Shown: positions 7,001 to 14,923, numbered from the stretch's first letter. The stretch is DNA of 64,000 bases from Lysobacter sp. cf310 (GCF_900114355.1 NZ_FOSS01000005.1:62001-126000); one strand, 5' to 3'. Notes: generated by a model not told the origin, from the letters alone. Translations and numbers: made by a program.

Positions 7001-9137
7001 CGCCGTCGATGATCGCGTCCAGCTCGGGCACCGCACGCGACGCCGCCGAGTAACCGCAGACCACGATCGGCAGGCGGTCGGAAGGCGTGGCCTGCAGGAA
7101 TTCGAAGTACTGCCCGTTCGGCGCCGCGATCGGCACGTTGTCGATCACGGCCAGGTCGTTGTTCCAGTCGCCGTCGCCGGTGTAGCGCGGCGCGATGCGC
7201 CAGGACGAGGACTGCACCGTGCATTGCCCATAGGGCCGACCGCCGGCGCCATTGCGGCCGGGGATGATCTGCACGCTGCTCATGCCGTGCAGGTTGTGCG
7301 CGCAGGTCAGGATGCGGTTGTGGCCGATGTAGAAGCCGGTGCCCTGGTAGCCGGAGCCGTCCGGCGCGGTCATCAGCAGCTGGCAGATCGCCGAATGCGG
7401 ATACAGCGAGGTGTTGGGCACGCCCGCGAACCATTCCTCGCGCGCCAGACTGAAGGCGTCGGCCTGGCAGCTCAGCGCGGTGGAGGGATCGGCGGGATCG
7501 TAGAACGGGGTGATGATCTCCTGCGCGCGCGCATAGACCTTGCCGCCGCCGCCCAAGGACTGCGCACGCGGCGCGGCGCGCTGCGCGAGCGAGAACGCGA
7601 TGCCGAAGCCCGCGGCTTCCTGGGCGATCCACTGGCGCTTGGCCGCGGTGATCCGGCAACCCAGGTTGGTGGTGGCCGAATGCGCGGCCACGTGCACGCC
7701 GACCATGTGCGCGCGCGGGAACGTGCCGCCCTCGATCCAGTACACCGGCGAACCGCTCGCGCCGCCCAGGGTCTGCAGGTCGTAGTCGAAGGTTTCCTCG
7801 CTGGGCAGGCTGCGGATGTAGCCGCCGTGCATGTGCTGCTTGTTGGGATCGATGTTGTCGTTGACCCATTGCTCGATCGCGTCGTTGGCGTACCAACGCG
7901 CGGAGTAGCCGCACACCACCACGCCCTCGGGACGCGACTGGGTCAGCTCTTCGACCAGGTCGAACGTGCGGTCGGTCGGCACCGCGTTGGCGGCCGGCAC
8001 CCGGATCACCGCCATGTCGAAGTCGCTGTTGCCGGCGCTGTAGGACGGATGCTTGCGGCAATCGGCCGCGGTTACGTGGAAGCGGCCGAAGGGTTCGGTG
8101 GCGCCGCTCACGCCGGCGCCGTTCTTGCCCGGCACGATGATGAGTTCGCTCTGGCCGTCGACCACATGGGCCGCGGTCAGCAGCAGGCAGGGGCCGATGA
8201 AGAACGCGCTGCCGTGCAGGGCGCCCTCCTCGCTGCCGTCGGGCCGGCGCACCTGGCAGATCGCCGAATGCGGCGGCACGGTGGTGTCGGTCACGCCCAG
8301 GAACCAGATCGCGCTGCTGACGAAGAAGCCGATCTGGGTGGTCAGGGCGTCGAACCAGTTGCTCGGCCGGTAGTAGGACGAGACCAGCAGCGAGCGCGAA
8401 TTCGGCACCGGCGTGCGCGGGGTGGGCGCGTCGTAGCGCTGTTGGTAGCGGCCGTAGGACTGCGCGGTCGCGGGCGCCGCGTCGGGCGTAGGCACCGGCG
8501 TCGCGGCCGGTGCGGGTGCGGCCGCGACCGCAGTGGTGCTGTCGTGGCCGTTGCTGGCCGGCGCGCTCGCGCCCTGCTGCCACAGATCGTCGGAGTAGCC
8601 GTCGCTGTAGGGCGCCGGTGCGGACGGTGCGGCGGCCGCGCCGTTGCCGCGACCGTTGCCGTTCGCGCGCGCCGCGCCGCTGTCGAGCGCGTCGCCGCCC
8701 CAGGCCAGCCCACCGTTGGCCGCGCCGCCGTAGCCGGAGACGGTGTCCAGGCGCGCCGTGCGGCGCAGGCCGCGCTCGGTGAGGCCGCTGAGATTGACGT
8801 ACATGTTGCCGGCGTCGGGAATCTTCACCGACACCGGACGGCTGCGGTCGCCTTCGTTGTAGGTGGCCAGGCCGAAGTACAGCCGCGGCTGGCCGACGAA
8901 GCGCGCGACCACGCTGGGCGGCACCAGATAGACCGCGTCGCCGCGGCGCGCGCCGCTGCCCAGCACGCGGCTGGAGTAGAAGTTGCTGGCCGTGCGGCGG
9001 GCGCGATTTTCGGCCTTGAGCAGCTCCGGGTCAGTGGCCAGGCCGATCTCGAACAGCGGATTTTCGCTGCGGACCGTGAATCCCAGCACGCTGAAGCGAT
9101 CGTCGATCGTTTCGCGGTTGGCTCGGATGAGTGCCAT
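4062..9137 (-). CDS. Giant multi-protease/amidase protein: 3 V8/trypsin-like domains, Amidase_2, papain-like domain; 1691 aa
   Basis: Order of parts: an N-terminal conserved region (1-130); a low-complexity Ala/Gly/Pro linker (130-250); trypsin-like domain 1 (His324, Asp374, Ser463); domain 2 (His614, Asp661, Ser744); a PGRP/Amidase_2 domain with zinc ligands His878, His985 and Cys996; trypsin-like domain 3 (His1121, Asp1168, Ser1251); a papain-like domain resembling the AvrRpt2/C39 groups (Cys1333 in DACWAAS, His1418, Asn1441 in LNPWDT); and a beta-rich C-terminal region (1500-1691). The GASGSPVY and CAHN motifs are typical of V8-like proteases. All active sites look intact. No signal peptide or membrane span is visible. 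The start has an AGGAG site 7 bases upstream, which overlaps the preceding stop codon. Substrates are unknown. The amidase domain suggests cell-wall peptides or their sensing. Confidence 0.93.
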   Translation of the reverse strand: MALIRANRETIDDRFSVLGFTVRSENPLFEIGLATDPELLKAENRARRTASNFYSSRVLGSGARRGDAVYLVPPSVVARFVGQPRLYFGLATYNEGDRSRPVSVKIPDAGNMYVNLSGLTERGLRRTARLDTVSGYGGAANGGLAWGGDALDSGAARANGNGRGNGAAAAPSAPAPYSDGYSDDLWQQGASAPASNGHDSTTAVAAAPAPAATPVPTPDAAPATAQSYGRYQQRYDAPTPRTPVPNSRSLLVSSYYRPSNWFDALTTQIGFFVSSAIWFLGVTDTTVPPHSAICQVRRPDGSEEGALHGSAFFIGPCLLLTAAHVVDGQSELIIVPGKNGAGVSGATEPFGRFHVTAADCRKHPSYSAGNSDFDMAVIRVPAANAVPTDRTFDLVEELTQSRPEGVVVCGYSARWYANDAIEQWVNDNIDPNKQHMHGGYIRSLPSEETFDYDLQTLGGASGSPVYWIEGGTFPRAHMVGVHVAAHSATTNLGCRITAAKRQWIAQEAAGFGIAFSLAQRAAPRAQSLGGGGKVYARAQEIITPFYDPADPSTALSCQADAFSLAREEWFAGVPNTSLYPHSAICQLLMTAPDGSGYQGTGFYIGHNRILTCAHNLHGMSSVQIIPGRNGAGGRPYGQCTVQSSSWRIAPRYTGDGDWNNDLAVIDNVPIAAPNGQYFEFLQATPSDRLPIVVCGYSAASRAVPELDAIIDGDKQHLHGGYVREQPNPETLDYPILSLMGASGSPVYTLVDRGGLKALICAVHVSGEPAAQGLNRGCFITPSKIDWIEGRATSFALGMPGGPRGRTRAFALEDDAQDNKGISEPIPDETVAAEQSYRHARAFDAPTAEYPGASRFAPAYSGNYRAMRTQRTVDRIVIHITDGGSRITGTIGWFQNPDQRNSRNEHITVSAHYVIGRDGEVVQMVRNNDVAWHASSANTHGIGIEHVANKRGLDPTEEQYQASAALVAWLCAQYNLPIDREHIVGHQEASPRDNHDCPSRLWNWEHYMDCVRAAAAPVPAPATTQGLRGRGRAKALALPGRPYATAQEIITPFYDPSNPMSALTCQDDAFSLAREEWFVGVEDTRAFPHSAICQLLMTDSAGNGWGGTGFYIGPNSILTCAHNLRNKVDVTVIPGQNGAGVKPFGQCTLPSSSWRIAPRYSGSGNWENDLAVIDNVPIAAPNGQYFEFLNATPSDRLPIVVCGYSGASDAVPELTAAIDGDKQHLHGGYAASQSNGEVIEYPILTLHGASGSPVYHLDRSSGTLKAQVCAVHVTGQPAAQGLNRGCFITPTKIDWIEGRATTFALGAGRPVRALSESGSDYPVVLVPQPNKDACWAASMAMLLSWRHNASYAPETLANQVGGSLASSYGWDLLNAVRDRYGFAVIPHPSNASLYNTPTQWAQWLRELGALWVVIVGAPHAVVIGGIKGNLEDPASVQVKVLNPWDTRVAFDADPIDFHPANNGYEDWLPFADFAADFGNMAEPDYGNWRVLYLPPEAPRPTAQSLGSGGGLRLARPPLPVRAFDAGGDASASGETREPIEPSRVAGTRMSVLRGSAGACRWALDQLEGLKSPAVLSPSVSSAAASDVRIELGEWPAIEGQSSPLPITVDFRASQGSVGEVRVIAGLPANLAYGVEATARIEDAADVGGVAALKVSIDYRFSGLAQGSPAARIELRLLGDGRYERENRWVTTA
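5230..5990 (-). repeat. Internal repeat copy B (trypsin-like domain 3 of the giant protein)
   Basis: This segment closely matches copy A (about 6760-7520) at both the DNA and protein level. Long shared runs include the parts coding AQEIITPFYDP, AFSLAREEWF, PHSAICQLLMT, NDLAVIDNVPIAAPNGQYFE and CFITP. The two copies flank the Amidase_2 domain. Domain 1 is more divergent and lacks this nucleotide similarity. The pattern fits a fairly recent duplication within the gene. Confidence 0.85.
6760..7520 (-). repeat. Internal repeat copy A (trypsin-like domain 2 of the giant protein)
   Basis: This is the partner of the copy at about 5230-5990, in the same orientation. The catalytic residues are conserved in both copies. 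Differences cluster in surface loops, for example VREQPNPETLDY here against AASQSNGEVIEY there. Both copies therefore seem to be kept under selection as proteases rather than decaying. Confidence 0.85.
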
Positions 9138-9146
9138 GACTGACTC

Positions 9147-9485
9147 CTATCGGCGCTTGCTTGCAGTGATGGAAGAAGCCGCATCGGCGCGCGCGTCGAT
9201 CGCCGGCGCGCGGGCATCCAGCGCCAGTTCGATCGGCGTGCCGCCGACGTCGTTGATGACCGAGGAAATGCGTTCCCAGAAGCGCTGCTGGGCATCGATG
9301 CCGATGCCTTCCAGGTGCGGCTTCATGAATTCGACCACCGACTCGAGGTGGCGAAAGAAGGCGCGTTGGCCGGATTGGACGTGCTCGACCGAACCGCGCC
9401 ATTCGGCGACGGCGGCCTCGGCATCGCCGCGCTCGCACCAGACGCGAACGATGAAGACGGCGGTACGGTCCTCGAGCAGTGCCAT
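9147..9485 (-). CDS. Small hypothetical protein, first gene of the peptidase operon, 112 aa
   Basis: The product begins MALLEDRTAVFIVRVWCERG and contains EWRGSVEHVQSGQRAFFRHL. It reads as a compact alpha/beta domain (about residues 1-75) with a helical tail. The EWRGSVEHV...FF pattern is one I associate with small orphan proteins encoded at the head of bacterial protease or NTPase conflict operons, but I cannot name the family. The stop codon lies 9 bases before the giant protease start and its bases form part of that gene's ribosome binding site, so the two are coupled. It could be an adaptor or an inhibitor that keeps the proteases silent. Both ideas are inference. Confidence 0.75.
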   Translation of the reverse strand: MALLEDRTAVFIVRVWCERGDAEAAVAEWRGSVEHVQSGQRAFFRHLESVVEFMKPHLEGIGIDAQQRFWERISSVINDVGGTPIELALDARAPAIDARADAASSITASKRR

Positions 9486-9845
9486 TGCCAGGTGCCCCTA
9501 TGCAAGCGCTAGTGGCCGAGGCTGCACCGCCGCCGTCACCGTCGCATCACGGGGGGATCACCGGTGGATCACGCCTTGATGCGGGCGTGTGATGTCGCGG
9601 TGATGCGGGTGAGAGCCGCGCAGGACGGGGCTCGCGCCGGGTCGGCGCGATCAGGGGTCGTACTGGGTGGGCAGGAGCGCGGGCAGGCGATCGCGGCTCA
9701 CGCCGCTCCCACAGAAAGCAGTGCGGAGACGAGGGGCGACGAGGCCGCGGCCCGCATCTACCTTCCTCCGTGGGAGCGGCGTGAGCCGCGATCGGGACAG
9801 GTTCGCGTCAGTATCCGCAGACCCTGCGGCGCAGCGCGCTCACCC
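9486..9845. other. Intergenic region upstream of the peptidase operon
   Basis: About 360 bases lie between the SARP-type gene and the first operon gene, which point the same way. It must hold the operon promoter if the operon is not read through from the regulator gene. I see no clear -35/-10 pair. Its main landmark is an inverted pair of REP-like palindromes at 9690-9792. A coding frame here is not convincing. Confidence 0.6.
9690..9792. repeat. Inverted pair of GTGG-headed REP-like elements
   Basis: One copy (9690-9713, minus orientation) and one copy (9770-9792, plus orientation) of TGGGAGCGGCGTGAGCCGCG face each other about 56 bases apart. Each can fold into its own stem, and the pair can form a long cruciform or RNA hairpin. 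They match the elements of the tandem array at 55744-56453. Located between a regulator gene and its likely target operon, the pair could end or slow read-through transcription. Confidence 0.8.
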
Positions 9846-10802
9846 TCACCGCTCGAGAAACTGCAGACTCAACTGCAGTTGCGAATCCGCGGTCGCCAGG
9901 TGCCTGCGCGCCGCATCGATCAGCCCGTAGGCGCGCATGCCCTCGTCCGCCGTCATGCTCGGATACACGGGCTGGGTCGGCAGCGCCACCGCATACGCGC
10001 TCGCGTTCGGCGGCGCCCACGGCGCGGCGGCCGGCTCGTTGCCGATCGCGCTCTGGGCGATGCTCTGGTACAGCGTCATGGTCTCGCGCATCGGCTGGAT
10101 CGCGAGCTCGCGCCGCAGCAGCTCGCGGCAATGCTCGAACTGACGCAGCGCCTGCGCGCGCTGGCCGCTGAGCACGAACAGCTGCATCAGATCGCGGTGC
10201 ACGTCCTCGCGCAGCGCGTCGTTGTCCAGGATGGCCTGGGCGTGGCGTATGCCTTCGGCGTAGTCGCGCCGGATCGTGGCCAGCTGGACCAGGCGGCCGA
10301 GTGCGTTGAGATAGCTGCGCCGGTGCTTCTCGCGTTCGCGCAGGGCCCAGTCGTCGGTGACGTCGAGCAGGATGTCGGAGGTGTACATGGCCACGCCGCG
10401 CCGCAGTCCCTCGATGTCGGCGTCGCTGAGGCGTTCGGGCGCGTGGCTCAGCCCGGGCGTGACCAGGCGTTCGAACTCGTCCACGTCCAGCCAGACCGCG
10501 GCCGGCCCGTTCAGACCGATCGCGCCGCGACGGTCGCAGACGATCAGGTCGCCGTGCTTGAGCGGCGGCTTTTCCACCAGCCGGCGCAACCGCCACAACG
10601 CGGTGTTGAACGAACCCGCGGTGGACGAGGACGAACGTTCGGGCCACAAACTGGCGAGCAGTTCCGAGCGGCTGAAATAGCGCCCTCGTCCCAGCGCCAG
10701 GTAGGCCAGCAGGCTGGCGCAGCGGCCGGCGATGGCGACGGCCTCGGTCGGCGCGCCCTCGCTGGCGATCGACAGCGAGCCGAACAGGCAGATCCTGAAC
10801 AT
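9846..10802 (-). CDS. SARP/BTAD-type transcriptional activator, 318 aa
   Basis: The N-terminus (about residues 1-95, starting MFRICLFGSLSI) fits the OmpR-like winged-helix domain of AfsR/SARP regulators, with SRSELLASLWPE and FNTALWRLRRLVE as the recognition region. Residues about 100-245 form a BTAD/TPR-like helical domain (REKHRRSYLNALGRL, ALREDVHRDLMQLF). The tail is Pro/Ala-rich. I chose the ATG at 10802 because it has GGAG a short distance upstream and begins the conserved fold. A start 29 codons earlier adds only a basic unstructured stretch. SARPs usually activate neighbouring clusters, so the downstream same-strand peptidase operon is the obvious target, which is inferred. Confidence 0.85.
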   Translation of the reverse strand: MFRICLFGSLSIASEGAPTEAVAIAGRCASLLAYLALGRGRYFSRSELLASLWPERSSSSTAGSFNTALWRLRRLVEKPPLKHGDLIVCDRRGAIGLNGPAAVWLDVDEFERLVTPGLSHAPERLSDADIEGLRRGVAMYTSDILLDVTDDWALREREKHRRSYLNALGRLVQLATIRRDYAEGIRHAQAILDNDALREDVHRDLMQLFVLSGQRAQALRQFEHCRELLRRELAIQPMRETMTLYQSIAQSAIGNEPAAAPWAPPNASAYAVALPTQPVYPSMTADEGMRAYGLIDAARRHLATADSQLQLSLQFLER

Positions 10803-11142
10803 CCCTATGCTCCGTGCTGGGCCGGCGCGGCGCGCGCGGCGAGGATGGATCCGGACCGTCCCCCGTACCCGACGCCGTGGCGGCGGCATCGACGGCAGCG
10901 CCGCGGACCCAGGGCCGCGGCGCGTGACCTGTTTCGCATATCCGCGTCCCGTCTGAAAAGTGCGCGCGCCGCGTGTCCTCGGACAGCCGCACTAGCCGTT
11001 TGCTGTAGCCGTAAGCCGTGATCGCCTACCCGCCGCCAGGAAAGCGATATCGCACAACATGCGGCAAGAATCCCTTGCCGGTAAGCCGCAGCGGGCCAAG
11101 GACCGGTATGCGCGACCAGGACGTCGACACTAGGAGCACTGC
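10803..11142. other. Intergenic region between divergent SARP-type and XRE-type genes
   Basis: About 340 bases with no convincing gene. It should hold both divergent promoters. A 7-bp stem with a 5-base loop (CGGCAAG, AATCC, CTTGCCG) sits at 11062-11080, about 60 bases before the XRE start, and could be an operator or leader hairpin. I see no standard sigma-70 pair. Confidence 0.5.
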
Positions 11143-11502
11143 GTGAGTGGCTTGTCGTTGAGAATCCGCAAGGCCAGGGCCTTGACCACCCTGTCCCAGG
11201 CCGAGCTCGCGCGCCGCATCGGCGTCAAGCGCAGCGCGGTCACCCAGTGGGAGCATCCGGCCGGGACCACACCCAGCGTCGAGCACCTGATCCAGATCGC
11301 CCAGGAGACCGGGCTCAGCTTCGAATGGCTGGCGACCGGACGCGGGCCCAGCCGCTGCGAGGGGGCCGACCTGCCGCCGGCGGTGCTGGTCGACGACTAT
11401 GCGCGCGACGAGCACGAGAGCGAGGCGCTGGCGCATTTCCGCCGGCTGTCGGGCAGCCGGCGGCGCATGGCCCTGGAGATCCTGCAGATCCTGGGCCGTT
11501 GA
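11143..11502 (+). CDS. XRE-family helix-turn-helix regulator, 119 aa
   Basis: Residues about 5-65 form a Cro/C1-type HTH: RIRKARALTTLSQAELARRI, then VKRSAVTQWEHP as the recognition helix and PSVEHLIQIAQETGLSFEWL. The C-terminal 50 residues are a short helical tail of unknown role. It starts with GTG, supported by AGGAG at 11132-11136. It is divergent from the SARP-type gene and convergent with metQ, leaving only three bases between stop codons. Its target is unknown. A link to the peptidase operon or to the methionine importer is possible but not shown. Confidence 0.85.
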   Translation: MSGLSLRIRKARALTTLSQAELARRIGVKRSAVTQWEHPAGTTPSVEHLIQIAQETGLSFEWLATGRGPSRCEGADLPPAVLVDDYARDEHESEALAHFRRLSGSRRRMALEILQILGR

Positions 11503-11505
11503 GAT

Positions 11506-12297
11506 TCAGAACGCCGGCAGCACCGCGCCGCGATACTTGGTCTGGATGAACACTTTGACCTCGGGACTGGTCAGCGCGTCGGCGAGCTTCTTCACGCGCG
11601 GGTCGTTGAGGTTGTCCGGGCGCGCGACCAGGAAGTTCACGTAGGGCGAGTTGCGGTCCTCGATGGTCAGCGCGTCGCGGGTCGGATCCAGGCCGGCGTC
11701 CAGCGCGTAGTTGGTGTTGATCAGGGCCAGGTCGACCTGATCCAGCACGCGCGGCAGCATCGCCGAATCCAGTTCGCGGAAAGCCAGCTTCTTCGGGTTC
11801 TCGATCACGTCGCGCAGGGTCGCCAGCGGATCGGCGGGATCGCGCAGTTTGATCACCCCGGCCTTGTGCAACAGGATCAGCGCGCGGCTGTTGTTGCTGG
11901 GGTCGTTGGGGATGGCCACGTCGGCGCCGGCCGGCAGCGCGTCCAGCGACTTGTAGCGGCGCGAGTACGCGCCGAAGGGCTCGATGTGCACGCCGACCAC
12001 GGTGGTCAGCTTGGTGCCGCGATTGCGGTTGTACGCATCCAGATAGGGCTCGGTCTGGAAGTAATTCACGTCGATCAGCTTCTGCGCGACCTGGTCGTTA
12101 GGCTGCACGTAGTCGTTGAACACCCGCACCTCCAGCTTCACGCCGCGCTTGGCCAGCAGGGGCTTGACCACCTCCAGGATCTCCGCGTGCGGCACCGCCG
12201 TGGCGGCCACCGTCAGCGTGTCCGCCGGCGTCTGGCCGCCGCCGGAGCAGCCGGCCAATGCGATCAGCGCGAACGAGTACAGGGCGAGTTTCTTCAT
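11506..12297 (-). CDS. metQ: D-methionine ABC transporter substrate-binding lipoprotein MetQ
   Basis: A lipoprotein signal with lipobox LAGC (Cys17) precedes an NlpA/MetQ-type periplasmic binding fold: LTVAATAVPHAEILE, then YFQTEPYLDAYN and the ligand loop PNDPSNNSRAL. The length (263 aa) is normal for the family. It captures methionine and hands it to the MetNI transporter encoded just upstream. The gene follows metI by about 35 bases and is the last of the importer operon. Confidence 0.95.
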   Translation of the reverse strand: MKKLALYSFALIALAGCSGGGQTPADTLTVAATAVPHAEILEVVKPLLAKRGVKLEVRVFNDYVQPNDQVAQKLIDVNYFQTEPYLDAYNRNRGTKLTTVVGVHIEPFGAYSRRYKSLDALPAGADVAIPNDPSNNSRALILLHKAGVIKLRDPADPLATLRDVIENPKKLAFRELDSAMLPRVLDQVDLALINTNYALDAGLDPTRDALTIEDRNSPYVNFLVARPDNLNDPRVKKLADALTSPEVKVFIQTKYRGAVLPAF

Positions 12298-12331
12298 CGT
12301 GGGGTTCCGGTGGGAGGAGGATGGCGCGGCG

Positions 12332-13024
12332 TCAGCGCCGGCTGTAGCGCGCGACCAGACGGTCGCCGACGCTTTGCAGCGCCTGGACCAGGATCAGCAG
12401 CGCGATCACGGTGATCAGCGCGACGTCGCCGTGCGAACGCAGATAGCCGTCGCGGTAGGCCAGGTCGCCCAGGCCGCCCGAACCGATCGCGCCGCCCATG
12501 GCGGTGTAGCCGATCAGGGCGATGGTGGTGACGGTGGCGCCGGCGATCAGGCCCGGCAGCGCCTCGGGCAGCAATACGCGCCATACGATCTGGCGCGTGG
12601 TCGCGCCCATCGCCAGGCTGGCCTCGATCACGCCGCGCTCGACTTCGCGCAGCGCGGTTTCGACCAGGCGCGCGTAGAACGGCGCGGCGCCGACCACCAG
12701 CGGCAGGATCGCGCCGCGCACGCCCAGCGACGTGCCCATCGCCGCCAGGGTCAGCGGAATCATCGCGATCATCAGGATGATGAAGGGCACCGAGCGCAGC
12801 AGATTGACCAGCAGCGAGAGCACGGCGTAGAGCTTGGGCCGCGCATGCAGTTGGCGCGGCGCGGTCAGGAACAGCAGCACGCCCAGCGGCAGGCCGATCA
12901 GCAGGGTCAGCGGCAAGGCGCCGGCCAGCATCAGCAGGGTGTCGCCGCCGGCCTGGGCGATCTCGACCCATTTGGCCGCGTCCAGATTCGGGAACCAGGC
13001 CGCGACGGTCGCCAGCGTGCTCAT
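12332..13024 (-). CDS. metI: Methionine ABC transporter permease MetI
   Basis: The product has 230 residues with about five membrane segments and the permease EAA-type loop [20 protein letters not shown], which docks on the ATPase. The start ATG overlaps the metN stop by four bases (ATGA), so I take [11 protein letters not shown] as the N-terminus. It forms the inner-membrane channel for methionine with MetN and MetQ. Confidence 0.95.
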   Translation of the reverse strand: MSTLATVAAWFPNLDAAKWVEIAQAGGDTLLMLAGALPLTLLIGLPLGVLLFLTAPRQLHARPKLYAVLSLLVNLLRSVPFIILMIAMIPLTLAAMGTSLGVRGAILPLVVGAAPFYARLVETALREVERGVIEASLAMGATTRQIVWRVLLPEALPGLIAGATVTTIALIGYTAMGGAIGSGGLGDLAYRDGYLRSHGDVALITVIALLILVQALQSVGDRLVARYSRR

Positions 13025-14028
13025 CGGCGCACCTCCTCGACGTGCACGCCGGCACGCGCGAACGCGGCCAGGGCCAGTTCGGCGTCGCCGCCGACCAGGG
13101 ACACGGTGAGTTGCCCGTAGGGCGTGTCCTTGATGCGGTCGATGCGTCCGGCCAGGATGTTGTAGTCCACGCCCGATTCGCGCGCGACCCGGCCCAGCAA
13201 GGGCTCGTAGGTTTTCTCGCCGAAGAAGCTCAGACGCAGGATGCGTCCGGGCACCGCCGCCATGTCGCGATGCAGCTCGCCCTCGTCCAGGTGTTCGGCC
13301 TCGGCGACGAAGCGGCGCGTGGTCGAATGGCGCGGATGCAGGAACACTTCGCCGACCGGACCGCTTTCGACCAGCGCGCCGGCGTCGAGCACGGCGACGC
13401 GGTCGCAGACGCGCCGGATCACGTCCATCTCGTGGGTGATCAGCACGATGGTCAGGCCGAGCTCGCGATTGATGCCGTCCAGCAGTTGCAGCACCGAGGC
13501 GGTGGTCTGCGGATCCAGCGCACTGGTGGCCTCGTCGCACAGCAGGATCTTGGGCCCGGTCGCGAGCGCGCGCGCGATGCCCACGCGCTGCTTCTGCCCA
13601 CCCGACAGCTGCGCCGGATACTTGTGGGCCTGATCGTTCAGACCGACCCGCGCCAGCAATTCGTCCACGCGCGCGCTTACCTGCGCGCGGGCGACGCCGG
13701 CCAGCTCCAGCGGAAACGCGATATTGGCCGCCACCGTCTTGGACGAGAGCAGGTTGAAGTGCTGGAAGATCATGCCCACGCGCCGGCGCAGCGCGCGCAG
13801 GCCGTCGGCGTCCAGCGCGGTCACATCCTCGCCGTCGACCAGCACACGCCCGCCGCTGACCTGCTCGAGACGGTTGATCAGGCGCAGCAGGGTGGATTTG
13901 CCGGCGCCGGAGTGGCCGATGATGCCGAACACTTCGCCGGCCTCGATGCGCAGATCCAGCGGCTGCAAGGCCGCGCTGTCCTGGCCCGCGCTCCGGTACG
14001 ACTTGCTGGCCTGCTGGAATTCGATCAC
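13021..14028 (-). CDS. metN: Methionine ABC transporter ATP-binding protein MetN
   Basis: The product has 335 residues. It carries Walker [10 protein letters not shown], signature LSGGQKQR, Walker [13 protein letters not shown] and switch His in LITHE, all as expected for ABC importers. The C-terminal part (about 250-335, ending in [11 protein letters not shown]) is the NIL/ACT-like domain by which MetN senses cytosolic methionine and inhibits transport. It is the first gene of metNIQ. I see no SAM-responsive riboswitch fold in the roughly 110 bases upstream. Confidence 0.95.
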   Translation of the reverse strand: MIEFQQASKSYRSAGQDSAALQPLDLRIEAGEVFGIIGHSGAGKSTLLRLINRLEQVSGGRVLVDGEDVTALDADGLRALRRRVGMIFQHFNLLSSKTVAANIAFPLELAGVARAQVSARVDELLARVGLNDQAHKYPAQLSGGQKQRVGIARALATGPKILLCDEATSALDPQTTASVLQLLDGINRELGLTIVLITHEMDVIRRVCDRVAVLDAGALVESGPVGEVFLHPRHSTTRRFVAEAEHLDEGELHRDMAAVPGRILRLSFFGEKTYEPLLGRVARESGVDYNILAGRIDRIKDTPYGQLTVSLVGGDAELALAAFARAGVHVEEVRR

Positions 14029-14139
14029 GGAGTCGGAGCTCGTAACGCGGCGCTCAAGCCTAGCGCGTGGCGACGACGCTGTCGCGCACGCTGCGGCATG
14101 ACCTCAGAACGTTTCGTCAGTAGCGCCGCATGGTCGCGA

Positions 14140-14802
14140 TCACGACGCCTGCGACGGCTCCAGGCCCGCGATCTGGCGCAGCGCGCGCTCGAACAGCTCC
14201 ACCGGCTGGCCGCCCTGGATCAGATGGCGGTCGTTGATGATCACCGACGGGACCGCGCTGATGCCCTGGCTCTGGTAGTGGCGCTCCTGCGCGCGCACGT
14301 CGTCGGCGTAGTCCTGCGAGGCCAGGATCTCGCGCGCACGCGTCGCGTCCAGCCCGACCGAGGCCGCGACCTCGGCCAGGACCTCGTGCGCGGACACGTC
14401 GCGGCCTTCGCTGAAGTAGGCGCGCAGCAGGGCGTGCTTGAGCGCGCGCTCGTGGTCGCCGCCTTCCAGCGCGGCCCAATGCAGCAGCCGGTGGGCGTCG
14501 AAGGTGTTGTAGATGCGGTTGCGCAGGTTGAACTCGAAGCCCAGCGCGGCGCCGCGCTGACGCAGCACTTCGCGGTTCTGGGCGAGCTGGGCCGGCGTGG
14601 AGCCGTATTTCTCGAACAGATGCTCGTCGATGTCCTGGCCCTGCGGCCCCATCTGCGGATTGAGCTCGAAGGGCTGGAAATGCAGCTCGACCGCGACGTC
14701 GTCGCCGACGCGCGCGATCGCCTGCTCCAGCGACTTCAAGCCGACCGCGCACCAGGGGCAGGACACGTCGGAAACGAAATCGATCTTGAGCGGCTTGGAC
14801 AT
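14140..14802 (-). CDS. DsbA-family FrnE-like oxidoreductase, 220 aa
   Basis: A thioredoxin-fold protein with active-site CPWC in DVSCPWCAVG near the N-terminus, the cis-Pro region ISAVPSVIIN and a helical insertion in between, as in the FrnE/2-hydroxychromene-2-carboxylate isomerase-like group. There is no signal peptide, so it acts in the cytosol, probably as a thiol-disulfide oxidoreductase. The ATG at 14802 is chosen because the fold starts right after it (MSKPLKIDFVSD). It is a single gene next to metN, with no evident functional link. Confidence 0.88.
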   Translation of the reverse strand: MSKPLKIDFVSDVSCPWCAVGLKSLEQAIARVGDDVAVELHFQPFELNPQMGPQGQDIDEHLFEKYGSTPAQLAQNREVLRQRGAALGFEFNLRNRIYNTFDAHRLLHWAALEGGDHERALKHALLRAYFSEGRDVSAHEVLAEVAASVGLDATRAREILASQDYADDVRAQERHYQSQGISAVPSVIINDRHLIQGGQPVELFERALRQIAGLEPSQAS

Positions 14803-14923
14803 GGCGACACCGTGCGTATGCGGCCGTAGCGGCCCGATCGCTACAAGATGCGGCGTCGCGCCCGCCGCTTCAACCGCGCCAGGCATGCATGAATGGGTCG
14901 TAGCGTTCCAGCCTTGGCGCGCT

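Noticed and set aside
4944-9143. A 1399-codon open frame on the plus strand opposite the giant protease gene
   Set aside because: Very high G+C leaves long antisense frames open. The product is Gly/Arg/Val/Asp-rich with no domain, while the minus strand shows clear catalytic motifs.
14029-14139. A SAM-type riboswitch upstream of metN
   Set aside because: The gap is only about 110 bases and shows no conserved riboswitch core.
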